Source of the DNA: Hyphomicrobiales bacterium
GTDB lineage: Bacteria; Pseudomonadota; Alphaproteobacteria; Rhizobiales; Rhizobiaceae
Direction: 5' to 3'
Assembly: GCA_900466475.1 (NCBI GenBank)
Contig: UBMI01000019.1
Coordinates: 152,703-216,702, forward strand
DNA: 64,000 nt
Shown: positions 35,333-43,503 of the stretch, piece after piece
Numbering within the stretch: position 1 is the first letter of the stretch
Layout: each line of letters starts with the position of its first letter
The notes under the pieces: generated by a model
Databases searched by the model: none
What the model saw: the letters and a program-made list of their open reading frames with translations, nothing else
Told to the model about the DNA's origin: nothing
Program-made: the position numbers and the translations under genes

Positions 35333-35863
35333 ATGCGAATGCTGTCGATTTCGAGGGCATGCACTGCTGAGGATTTCACCATCAGTGGCGAATTGTGCAG
35401 GTCGTTTGGCGCCTGGGATGCCGAGGCATGCCGCGCCTATGACATCCCGCCGGAGGTGGTAGAGACCTTTTTCCATAGCGAGGACGACGAGGCGCTGGCA
35501 GCAAGGTACAGCCAGGCGGACGCTCCGCTTCTGCTGGCTCGATGGCATGGCGAACCGGCAGGGTGCATTGCCCTTGCACCGTTCGACGAAGGCGCGGCCG
35601 AGATCCACAAATTCTATGTAGACCCGGCCTTTCGAGGGCGCGGTATCGGCAAGGCACTCCTGCAGGCGATCATGGCCGAAGCCGGCAAGGGGCCGAGATC
35701 GATGCTGCTGCTTCATACGACGGTCTATATGAAGAGCGCGGTGTCGCTGTACGAAGCGTTCGGCTTCACGCCTTGCCCACCGTTCCGGGACATTCCTGAT
35801 GTGATCAGGCACACCGAGGTCTTCATGAAGCGGCCGATCGAGCGCGACGATTTCATTCAGTAG
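35333..35863 (+). CDS. GNAT-family N-acetyltransferase
   Basis: 176 residues from ATG 35333 (an alternative ATG is 35339), just after GGGGG; a GTG at 35308 is a weaker choice. The GNAT core is clear: CIALAPF strand, HKFYVDPAFRGRGIGKALLQAIMAEA (motif A, acetyl-CoA site, near residues 89-114) and MKSAVSLYEAFGF (motif B). It is soluble. The acceptor cannot be predicted. It follows the Usp gene on the same strand by about 107 bases. Confidence 0.85.
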   Translation: MRMLSISRACTAEDFTISGELCRSFGAWDAEACRAYDIPPEVVETFFHSEDDEALAARYSQADAPLLLARWHGEPAGCIALAPFDEGAAEIHKFYVDPAFRGRGIGKALLQAIMAEAGKGPRSMLLLHTTVYMKSAVSLYEAFGFTPCPPFRDIPDVIRHTEVFMKRPIERDDFIQ

Positions 35864-35947
35864 CCTGCTTGCTGCGATTGCTGCCCCTTGGAAATCTCCC
35901 GCATCCAAGCGAAGATCATCCCGCTCTAGCTCTTGGGGGAGATGCTG

Positions 35948-36421
35948 ATGGAAAACCACGAGGCTTTTTTACGTGAGGCGATTGCGCTTTCGAAATCCGC
36001 GATGGAAAACGGCGACGAACCGTTCGGGTCGGTGCTGGTGAGGGATGGCGAAGTCATCCTTCGCGCTGAAAACAGCGTCTTTACCGGCCACGACATGACG
36101 AACCATGCCGAGATGAACCTCGTCAAACTGGCGGCAAAGCACTACGACACTGCCTATCTTGCCGACTGCACGCTCTACACCAGCACGGAGCCCTGCGCGA
36201 TGTGCTCCGGGGCGATCTACTGGTCGGGCATCGGGCGAATGGTATTTGCGTGCTCGGAGGTACGGCTTGGCGAGATTGCCGGCATCGGGTTGAACGTACC
36301 GAGCCGGGCGGTGCTGCAGACCGGGGCGCGCATTGTCACCGTCGAGGGACCGACGAACCTCGAAGAGGAGGCCGCCGCAGTCCATCAGGAATTCTGGCCG
36401 AAACATCTGGGCAAGGTTTAG
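35948..36421 (+). CDS. Nucleoside/guanine deaminase-family protein
   Basis: 157 residues from ATG 35948, behind GGGGGAG. Zinc-site motifs are HAEMN (near residue 55, HAE) and PCAMCSGAIYW (PCxxC near 83-87), the cytidine/deoxycytidylate deaminase fold. The overall sequence, with MENHEAFLREAIALSKSAMENGDEPFGSVLV, is closest to guanine deaminase/GuaD-type nucleoside deaminases rather than TadA. It converges with the P-type ATPase gene, ten bases apart. Confidence 0.88.
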   Translation: MENHEAFLREAIALSKSAMENGDEPFGSVLVRDGEVILRAENSVFTGHDMTNHAEMNLVKLAAKHYDTAYLADCTLYTSTEPCAMCSGAIYWSGIGRMVFACSEVRLGEIAGIGLNVPSRAVLQTGARIVTVEGPTNLEEEAAAVHQEFWPKHLGKV

Positions 36422-36431
36422 GGCTCGCTAT

Positions 36432-38303
36432 CTAGCGCAGTGCCCTGAGCGCGTTCAGGATGACGGCCACATCGATCACTTCCTGCAGCATGGCGCCGGT
36501 GACCGGCGGCAGGAAACCGGCGCCGGCGAAGAGCATGGCGACGAGCGAGAGGCCGATGCCGGCGAAAATGCTCTGGACGGCGATGGCGCGGGAGCGCCTG
36601 GCTATCTCGATTGCCGCGGCGATCCTGTTCAGATCATTGCGGATCAGGACGATATCGGCGGCCTCCGCCGCAGCCGCGAGATTGGTGGCGCCGACGGCGA
36701 TGCCGACATCTGCGGCTGCGAGTGCCGGAGCATCGTTGACGCCGTCGCCGACCATCATGACCCTTCCGGCTGTGCGCTCCCTGGCGACGACCTCGACCTT
36801 CTGAACGGGCGTGAGCCGCGCTTCCACGGCATCCAGCGACAGCGAACCGGCAATGGCGGCGGCAACGCTGCGCTCATCGCCGCTCGCAAGCACGATCCGG
36901 CGGACACCCAGCTTGCGGAGCTTGCCGACAAGCTCGACCGCATCGCCGCGCAGCCGATCCTCGAAGCCGATTTCGCCGGCGAGCTGTCCGTCGAAGAAGA
37001 CCTTTGCCTGCATCCGGCCTTTTTTCTCAGGAGGAAGGGAGGGCCTGCCATCCGCCGTGAAGTAATTATCGCCGCCGACGCTTACCCTGATCCCGTCGAC
37101 AAGCCCGGAAATGCCGGCGCCTGCAAGCTCCGATACGTCCGTCGGACGTGACAGCGCCAGCTGCCGTCTCCGGGCTTCCCTGACGATTGCGCGGCCGACA
37201 ACATGCGAGGATGCCTGATCGAGCGAGGCGGCAAGACGCAGGATCCTGTCCGGTCCTTCCGGCCCGTCGATCGAGACGACTTCCGGATCGCCCGCCGTCA
37301 GCGTGCCGGTCTTGTCGAAGACCGCGACGGAGGCGTCGGCCAGGATCTCCAGCGGGCCTGCGCCCTTGACCAGCACACCCGCCTTGGCAGCCTTCGAGGT
37401 TCCGGCCGCGAGCGCCACGGGAACGGCGAGGATCAGCGGGCAGGGGGTTGCGACGACCAGAACCGCGACGATGCGCGCCATGTCGCCGGACAGGATGGCG
37501 GCGCCGGTCGCGATCGCCAGCGTTAGGAGCAGAAAGGCGATCGCATAGCGATCGGCCAGTCGCGCGATCCGCGCCTTCGAACGCCGGGATGCCTCGACCA
37601 GCTTGACGATGCCGGAATAGGTGCTGTCTTCTGCGCGGCTTTCGACCCTGATCTCGACCGCGTCTCCGGCATTGGTGGCGCCGCTCTCGATCCGCGCACC
37701 TTTGGCAAGGTGCACCGGAAAGGCTTCTCCGGTCAGGACGGATTGATCGATCGATGCACTCTCCGACATCAGAGTACCGTCGGCAGGGATCACATCGCCC
37801 CTGCGGATCATCAGCATATCGCCGACCGCAATGTCGGGAATGGGGACTTCCTCCAGCCCGTCTTCCATGAAGCGAAGTGCGGTGCGCGGCACCTGTGCCA
37901 AGAGGGCCGACATGCCTTCGTCGGCACGCCGATGCGCATAGGCTTCCAGAAACTGGCCGCCGGCATACATGAGGGCGACGATCGCCCCGGCGAGATATTC
38001 GCCGAACCAGAGGGTCGAGCCCATGGCAAGGGCTGCGATCAGGTCAAGACCAAAATCGCCGTTTCGGAGCTTGGCACCAATGTCGATCAACAGGAAGGCA
38101 AGGGCAACACAGGTGCTTGCGGCAAGGGCCAGCCGGCTTGCCGAGCCGAAATCCAGCAGGAAGAGGACGAAAGCACCGGCCAGACCGGCCACTGCTGCCG
38201 CCGCCATGATTGTCGAGCGCAAGCCGATGTCGGGCATCCATGCGCGCGGTTCGCCGGAAATGCGAATTCGGGGCTGAACCATCGGCTCGTCCGGAACGCT
38301 CAT
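36432..38303 (-). CDS. P1B-type heavy metal ATPase with TPCP motif (Nia-like class)
   Basis: 623 residues from ATG 38303 behind GGGAGG. It has the actuator TGE (191-193), the membrane metal motif TPCPL (286-290), the phosphorylation site DKTGT (330-334) and GDGVNDAPAL. The last helix carries MLQEVIDVA. There is no N-terminal metal-binding domain. TPCP with QExxD in the last helix is, as I recall, the signature of the P1B-5 class (Sinorhizobium Nia, Ni/Fe). The usual HP motif reads SSHVVG. It probably exports a transition metal. The class call is moderately sure. Confidence 0.88.
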   Translation of the reverse strand: MSVPDEPMVQPRIRISGEPRAWMPDIGLRSTIMAAAAVAGLAGAFVLFLLDFGSASRLALAASTCVALAFLLIDIGAKLRNGDFGLDLIAALAMGSTLWFGEYLAGAIVALMYAGGQFLEAYAHRRADEGMSALLAQVPRTALRFMEDGLEEVPIPDIAVGDMLMIRRGDVIPADGTLMSESASIDQSVLTGEAFPVHLAKGARIESGATNAGDAVEIRVESRAEDSTYSGIVKLVEASRRSKARIARLADRYAIAFLLLTLAIATGAAILSGDMARIVAVLVVATPCPLILAVPVALAAGTSKAAKAGVLVKGAGPLEILADASVAVFDKTGTLTAGDPEVVSIDGPEGPDRILRLAASLDQASSHVVGRAIVREARRRQLALSRPTDVSELAGAGISGLVDGIRVSVGGDNYFTADGRPSLPPEKKGRMQAKVFFDGQLAGEIGFEDRLRGDAVELVGKLRKLGVRRIVLASGDERSVAAAIAGSLSLDAVEARLTPVQKVEVVARERTAGRVMMVGDGVNDAPALAAADVGIAVGATNLAAAAEAADIVLIRNDLNRIAAAIEIARRSRAIAVQSIFAGIGLSLVAMLFAGAGFLPPVTGAMLQEVIDVAVILNALRALR

Positions 38304-38602
38304 GGTCGCACGCCTCCCATTTCCGCTGGGTGTTTCCTCTCGGGTGCGCAGGATCGATGCTTGAACTCGTTGCCTGGCGCCGTCATGCGTCCGGGAATGT
38401 GGCACGGTCAGCGGATTTTTCCTTGATCTCACGCAAGCTGCGCCTGACCGATGGGCACGACGACTATGCGCTATAAGCGGACGAGGGCTCAGCTAGGGAG
38501 ATGTGGTCGATCTGGGGCCGCGAGAGGACTGACCGTTTTTAGATCAAGAAGGGACTATGGCTGCCGTTCGTTAGGCGTACGGGAGTAGTAAGTACCGACG
38601 CA
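38304..38602. other. Upstream region of the P1B ATPase
   Basis: It holds the ribosome site and promoter region of the metal ATPase, including the FixK-like box, then about 130 bases with no feature that I can identify before the 3' end of a small minus-strand frame. Confidence 0.4.
38423..38436. promoter_or_regulatory. FixK-like box upstream of the P1B ATPase
   Basis: TTGATCTCACGCAA fits the relaxed FixK consensus TTG(A/C)-N6-(T/G)CAA; one half-site is canonical TTGAT, the other CGCAA departs from ATCAA. It lies about 120 bases before the ATPase start at 38303. Confidence 0.4.
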
Positions 38603-38935
38603 TTATCGCCAACTACGCCAGGTCAGGGAGTCTCGGATCGCCTTTTCCAGCGCATCGTCGATCAAACCACGCGCTTCAAGCAGCCTACGCAAACGGGAAG
38701 GCGTAGCAAAGGCATCCAGCCAACCCATGTTGAGTTTGACTAAGCTCGGATTACCCCCTGGAGCATCGATCATCTTCCGAGCGAAATGTTCATCGTCCAA
38801 AGTTATTGCCGGGAGGCGGTAAAAATCTCTCTTGCCCAATGTTTGCAGGATTTGTCGAAAACGAAGCGCCATCTTTGCGCACGACCGCCACGGTGCCGCT
38901 GCTCGCCCATCCTTCAAGGTAGTGTCGCCGTACAT
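38603..38935 (-). CDS. Hypothetical protein, about 110 residues, possibly a gene remnant
   Basis: The frame is open and reads like protein, with FYRLPAITLDDEHFARKMIDAPGGNPSLVKLNMGWLDAF and a charged helix RRLLEARGLIDDALEKAIRD near the C-terminus. I do not recognise it. The start is uncertain: ATG 38935 or ATG 38872, neither with a good ribosome site. It may be the 3' end of a larger decayed gene. It lies in a stretch with few recognisable genes. Confidence 0.4.
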   Translation of the reverse strand: MYGDTTLKDGRAAAPWRSCAKMALRFRQILQTLGKRDFYRLPAITLDDEHFARKMIDAPGGNPSLVKLNMGWLDAFATPSRLRRLLEARGLIDDALEKAIRDSLTWRSWR

Positions 38936-39354
38936 AGTGTTGTCGCCGCGTCACGTTCATAGATAAAGGTTGGCACTTTCATGGGGGTGGCACAATTCGT
39001 TTAAGCGGCCAAGCGCATGCCTTCGCATTAATTTCCGATGCGATATGCTGGCTTTGAGGCTCCGTATCTAGATTGCTGGCATGGCCAGAGGCGCCCCGAA
39101 CGGCAGCTTTTGGGGAGCAGCGCCACAGAGCGAAGTGGCCGACATGAGGGCGCAAGTTGGCCGCGTGGCAGCTGCGCCACTTACGCCACAACTTTCGGTC
39201 GCCATCCACTTTCCGATAGGCCCTGAAGACGACCCCCAGTTGCTCTACGATTGGCATTGTCGCCGCGCGGCGCCATTTGGCCTAGTTGATAGCTTTCTTG
39301 CAATTGCTCCGCTCAGTCTCCAAAATCAAGTCGCATCAATCAAAAGGACCTCTT
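38936..39354. other. Region without a supported gene
   Basis: Overlapping open frames occur on both strands (for example plus 39081-39446), but none has a ribosome site or recognisable motif. The sequence is lower in GC than the flanks and may be part of a small acquired or decayed stretch running from about 38.5 to 40 kb. Confidence 0.4.
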
Positions 39355-39864
39355 ATGAGTGCTCGCCTATCGACTGCCATAAAAATCGGCGAAGCCGCAA
39401 AAGGGATCTTGCTAAAGACTCAAAGCTTCCCCGATCGAGAAGTTGAAAAGCTCGATGGTGTTTGCCAACTTGTGCATGTTGGCGTGGAGCCTATGCTTCT
39501 GGCACTGTCGATGGAGCTGGCACTCAAGGCGTGGTTCGTTTTTGACTTCGATGATCCGAAAACTGCCAAATCGCACGACCTAGCGAAGCTGTTTGATAAG
39601 CTTAAGCCCGAGAGTCAGGAGAAACTTGACGCGGAGTTCAAGAGATCAGTGGCGCCATATCATCCCAACTTCTTGCATACTGACTACAGTATTCGTCACG
39701 TCCTGTACCAGCACAAAGATGCGTTCATCGATTGGCGCTACCTTCATGAGCCTAAATCCACGATGTTCGACCGGAGTACTTTCCAGGCAACACTGGAAAT
39801 GGTGCTCAAAGAATTTGACAAGAGATATCGCATTGAGCGGGTAGAGCCGCTTTGGCAATCCTAA
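39355..39864 (+). CDS. HEPN-like domain protein
   Basis: 169 residues from ATG 39355, behind AAAAGGACC. The helical pattern ALSMELALKAWFVFDF then KSHDLAKLFDKLKPE resembles HEPN domains (ELALKA, a short loop, and HDLxKL), and RYLHEP ahead of a C-terminal helix is another trait of this group. HEPN proteins are often RNases or nucleotidyltransferase partners in toxin-antitoxin and defence systems; I do not see a clear RxxxxH active site. No partner MNT gene is adjacent. Codon use looks less GC-rich than the neighbours. Confidence 0.6.
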   Translation: MSARLSTAIKIGEAAKGILLKTQSFPDREVEKLDGVCQLVHVGVEPMLLALSMELALKAWFVFDFDDPKTAKSHDLAKLFDKLKPESQEKLDAEFKRSVAPYHPNFLHTDYSIRHVLYQHKDAFIDWRYLHEPKSTMFDRSTFQATLEMVLKEFDKRYRIERVEPLWQS

Positions 39865-40108
39865 GTAGCTGGACATCGAGGACGAGTGTCCGCCTTCTAG
39901 AACTTGCATAAGCGGCCTCATCGACTGAAAAGGCGATGCGAATCCGCCTTTTATGGTCGGACCGTCGAATGACTGTTTCGGGCCAGAAGCGGCCCAATGT
40001 CTCACCGGCTTGCCATCAAATCGTAAGCATTGCCAATCGCAAAACATCCAGGCCCGCTAATGTGCTACATTGCGTCATCACAGGCTTCTGTTGCGGGGGG
40101 GATCGAGA

Positions 40109-41869
40109 ATGCAGCGCAAGCTGGCCACGATCATGGTCGGGGATTTCGTCGGCTCCACCTCTGCGATGGAAACAGACGAAGAGGGAGCGATTACCCGGAT
40201 CGATACTGTCCTCGAAACGGTTCGCGCCGTCGTCCAGCGCCATGACGGCCGTGTGTTCGGCACGGCGGGGGATGCGTTGCTTGCGGAATTCGCCAGTCCC
40301 GTCAATGCGCTCCGGTCCGCCATCGAGGCGCGCGCCGAGATCGCTGCGCTTCCTGGAGCGAGCGGCGGCGACATGCGGTTTGGCCTCCATCTTGCCGATG
40401 TGGTGGTCGTCGGCTCGGACCTGCGTGGCGACGGCGTGAACATCGCCGCGCGCATCGAGGCGTCCGCGCCACCCGGCGCAATCGACGTTTCAGGGCTGCT
40501 TTACGACCAGGTGCGGCGTGTCTCGCCCTGCGGGTTCGAAGATATCGGCGAAAGACGGCTAAAGGGGATTCTGGAGCCGATCCGGATCTACCGGGTCACC
40601 GAACTGGTGGACCGCCACGTCTATCAGTTCGCTCCAACGCGCTCCGCCCCCAGCGCCGCCCAGTCTCCCCGGACCAACTCGATCGCGGTGACGCGCTTCG
40701 ACGTGGCGTCTGGCGACGTTGCGGATCAATGGTTCCTGGCGGAGGGCATTACCGACGACCTGACGCTCGAACTCAGCCGCCTGAAAGGGTTATTCGTCAG
40801 TTCCCGCTCGGCGGCCGCCGCCCTGACGACGAAAGACCCGGTCGAGATCGGCCGTCTTCTCGGCGTCGGCTATGTCATCAGCGGCTCGATCCGGCAGGTG
40901 GGCGAGGACCTCAGGGTCAATATCGCGCTGACCGAGACGGGAGAGGGGCTCGTCATCTGGTCGGACCGGATCAAGCGCCCGTTTCGCGAATTGCTCGATG
41001 TGCTGGACGAGATCATCGCCCGTGTCGCGGCAACGGTCTCCGGACGTATCGAACAGTCGGAACTTGCGGCAGCACGGCTGAAGCGGCCGGAGAACATGAC
41101 GGCCTATGAGTACTATCTACGCGGTCTCGACCATCACCGCCTGGTGGGCGTGGCGGATATTCACATCCACGAAGCTATGAGCTGGTTCGAGCGGGCAATG
41201 GTGGCCGACCCCGGTTTCGGCCGTCCCTTCGCAATGCATGTCTGCTCGTGGAGCAACCTGCCGAGCTTCGACATGGACAAGGCCGAGCAGCAGGTTGCAC
41301 ATGCGCTCGCCCTCGACCCGTCCGACCCGGAAGCCCATCGCATCATGGGCGCGATCAAGATGAAATCGGGCGACTTCGTTTCGGCCCGCTATCACCACAT
41401 CCGCGCCCATGAACTCGCACCGAACGACGCCTATATTCTCGGCCGCAGCGCTGCCTTCTACGTCTATGCCGGGGAGGCCGAGCGCGCCCTCGAAATGCTC
41501 GATCGCGCCGAAACGCTCGATCCCTTCCTGCCGGTCTGGATCACCGAGGAGCGGGTGGCGGCGCTCTATGCGTTGAGCCGGTTCGAAGAGATGATCCGTG
41601 TCGCCGTGACGCTGCCGTTCCAGACCCGGCGCAAGTCGCTCTACCAGGTTGCCGCCAGCATGGCCTGCGGCAATGCCGACAGGGCCGAATCCCTGGTCCG
41701 GCAAGCGCTCTCGCTCGATCCGACCCTGTCGGCGGTCTATATCCGGATGCAGGAAACCTATGCGGACGAATCCGTCACCGAAACGCTGGTTGCGCGCAAT
41801 TGCGATGCCGGCCTGCCGTTGACGCCGCGCAAGCCCGCAGCGCGGAAGAAATCACTCTCCCTGAGATGA
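40109..41869 (+). CDS. Class III adenylate cyclase with TolB/FlgO-like and TPR parts
   Basis: 586 residues from ATG 40109, after a G-rich ribosome site. Residues 5-160 are a class III cyclase homology domain: metal Asp12 in VGDFVGSTSAMETD, Asp55 in FGTAGDALLAEF and the transition-state pair Asn111/Arg115 in GDGVNIAARIE. The middle has the SIAVTRFDVASGDVADQWFLAEGITDDL segment typical of TolB/FlgO-like regions in rhizobial cyclases, then TPR repeats (about residues 330-550). It would make cAMP in response to an unknown signal. Confidence 0.9.
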   Translation: MQRKLATIMVGDFVGSTSAMETDEEGAITRIDTVLETVRAVVQRHDGRVFGTAGDALLAEFASPVNALRSAIEARAEIAALPGASGGDMRFGLHLADVVVVGSDLRGDGVNIAARIEASAPPGAIDVSGLLYDQVRRVSPCGFEDIGERRLKGILEPIRIYRVTELVDRHVYQFAPTRSAPSAAQSPRTNSIAVTRFDVASGDVADQWFLAEGITDDLTLELSRLKGLFVSSRSAAAALTTKDPVEIGRLLGVGYVISGSIRQVGEDLRVNIALTETGEGLVIWSDRIKRPFRELLDVLDEIIARVAATVSGRIEQSELAAARLKRPENMTAYEYYLRGLDHHRLVGVADIHIHEAMSWFERAMVADPGFGRPFAMHVCSWSNLPSFDMDKAEQQVAHALALDPSDPEAHRIMGAIKMKSGDFVSARYHHIRAHELAPNDAYILGRSAAFYVYAGEAERALEMLDRAETLDPFLPVWITEERVAALYALSRFEEMIRVAVTLPFQTRRKSLYQVAASMACGNADRAESLVRQALSLDPTLSAVYIRMQETYADESVTETLVARNCDAGLPLTPRKPAARKKSLSLR

Positions 41870-41935
41870 TGATCGCCCGGCTGCATCAGACTGCCGCGGC
41901 CCGTCTCCAAAGATCGGCGCAGGCCGCGAGTGCTT

Positions 41936-42508
41936 CTAGGCCTTGAGCCGGGCGAGCTGCGGGCCGACGATCGCGGCAAAGAGGCTGGGCTCGCCGAGGG
42001 CGCGGGCCGACAGCATGGCGCCGTGGACGGAGGCCATCAGGATCTGCGCTTCCTCCTCGGGCGATCTGGTGAGCCGGAAGAGCTTCTGCTCTGCGCCGGC
42101 CTTCAGCACCGATGTCAGCCAGGCGGCCAGGTTCTCGAAATGCCGGCGCACATGGGCTGCGACCGGCTCCGGCAGCATCTGCATTTCGGCCGCGAGCATG
42201 GCGCAGACGCAGAATGGTTCCGTGGCATCGAGAATGCATTTCTGCCAGTAGTTCAGATAGGCCTGCAACTGATCGACAGGACCGGGGACGTGCTCGCGCA
42301 GCGAGTTCAGGCCGGATTCGGCGCGCTGCGTATAGCGATCGACCAGGACCTGCACGAGCTCGGCCTTGGTGGGGAAATGGTGGTGGATGCTCGCCTTGCG
42401 GATACCGACCGCCTCGGAAATATCGGCATAGCTGAAGCCGTTATAGCCTCCCGCCACGACGAGGGACTGCGCTATATCGAGGATTTTTTCCGAAGTCGTC
42501 TGTTCCAT
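41936..42508 (-). CDS. TetR/AcrR-family regulator
   Basis: 190 residues. The N-terminal HTH is KILDIAQSLVVAGGYNGFSYADISEAVGIRKASIHHHFPTKAELV (residues 9-53), the standard TetR pattern; the remaining helices form a dimer/ligand domain. It is divergent from a DUF308 membrane protein gene, and two palindromes in the shared gap suggest that it represses both genes. Confidence 0.92.
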   Translation of the reverse strand: MEQTTSEKILDIAQSLVVAGGYNGFSYADISEAVGIRKASIHHHFPTKAELVQVLVDRYTQRAESGLNSLREHVPGPVDQLQAYLNYWQKCILDATEPFCVCAMLAAEMQMLPEPVAAHVRRHFENLAAWLTSVLKAGAEQKLFRLTRSPEEEAQILMASVHGAMLSARALGEPSLFAAIVGPQLARLKA

Positions 42509-42512
42509 GCAG

Positions 42513-42536
42513 CTTGCCTATCTGCCGGTAGGCAAG
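42513..42536. promoter_or_regulatory. Candidate TetR-family operator 1
   Basis: Arms CTTGCCTA and TAGGCAAG are a perfect 8-bp inverted repeat with an 8-base spacer, placed 4 bases before the TetR start codon. The CCTA/TAGG core is shared with the palindrome at 42630. Confidence 0.55.
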
Positions 42537-42608
42537 GCTGTCAAGCTGGCGCTGCGGGCTCGCTCACGCGCTTGTGTTCGTCATGGCAGCGGGCGGCGCG
42601 TTTGGCGA

Positions 42609-42641
42609 TTGACTCCTTAAAGTTATCTACCTACTAGTAGG
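42609..42641 (+). promoter_or_regulatory. Promoter with overlapping palindromic operator 2
   Basis: TTGACT (42609-42614) and TACTAG (42632-42637) are 17 bases apart and point to the DUF308 gene. The perfect palindrome CCTACTAGTAGG (42630-42641) covers the -10 element, so a repressor bound there would block transcription. It shares the CCTA/TAGG ends with operator 1. Confidence 0.55.
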
Positions 42642-42663
42642 AAGACAAAACAAGGAGCCTGTC

Positions 42664-43239
42664 ATGCAAAACCAATCTTCCGCGCAATCGAGCTGGTTGC
42701 GATCCTACTATTTCGTCCGCGCGCTGTTCTCGATCGGCTGGATCATCGCCGCCATTCTTGCGGCCAGTCTGTCGGGAAGCCAATCGGCGCTCGCGTCGGT
42801 GCTGCTCGTTATCTATCCGGCCTGGGATGCGGTGGCGAACCTCGTGGACGCCCGCTCGAATGGTGGACTGAAGGCGAATCCCGCACAGAGCTTCAACGTC
42901 GCCGTCAGCACGATCACCACGCTCGCCGTCATCATCGCCGTGCTTGATAGCACCTATGCCGTGCTCGCGGTCTTCGGCATCTGGGCGATCTTCTCGGGCC
43001 TGCTGCAGCTTTCGGCGGCCGTGCGGCGCTGGCGCATTTACGGCGCGCAGTGGGTGATGATCCTCAGCGGCGCGCAATCGACGCTCGCCGGCGGCTTCAT
43101 GATCAGCCGGGCCTATGGGACCGCGGCGCCGAGCATTCTCGACATTGCGCCCTATGCCGGGTTTGGCGCCTTCTATTTCCTGCTGTCGGCGGTGTGGATG
43201 ACCGTTGCGGCCTATCGGAAGGCGAGTGTGCAGGGGTGA
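42664..43239 (+). CDS. DUF308-family membrane protein
   Basis: 191 residues with about six hydrophobic segments, a leading hydrophilic stretch and RSYYFVRALFSIGWIIAAIL, then SALASVLLVIYPAWDAVANLVDARSNGG, typical of DUF308 (HdeD-like) membrane proteins. It sits in the inner membrane; function is not known. The divergent TetR-type gene and the operator palindrome suggest induction by a chemical signal. Confidence 0.85.
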   Translation: MQNQSSAQSSWLRSYYFVRALFSIGWIIAAILAASLSGSQSALASVLLVIYPAWDAVANLVDARSNGGLKANPAQSFNVAVSTITTLAVIIAVLDSTYAVLAVFGIWAIFSGLLQLSAAVRRWRIYGAQWVMILSGAQSTLAGGFMISRAYGTAAPSILDIAPYAGFGAFYFLLSAVWMTVAAYRKASVQG

Positions 43240-43503
43240 GGTGCCAGCCCCAGCCGGAATGAGAGAATGCTTCGATGGCATGGGCGCGGAGAGCCGCCCA
43301 TCGCCATCGTTTCCGTGGGATTCCAAAGCCGACGGTTGCGTGGGTGCCCAAAGCAGGCTCTTCATTCGAGGAGATGTCGATAGACGATTGTCGGTTCTCT
43401 CGCACCCCCGTTGGCAAACCGCCCCCTCAGCGGCTAATCTTGCGCCACCCCACCTTCGGCCGCCCCTTCCCAGGCCCGGCCGCACCATCACGAGGACATC
43501 ATC

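Noticed and set aside
39081..39446. Plus-strand frame before the HEPN-like gene
   Set aside because: It overlaps the HEPN-like start and has no ribosome site or recognisable pattern; a real gene cannot be excluded, but is not supported.
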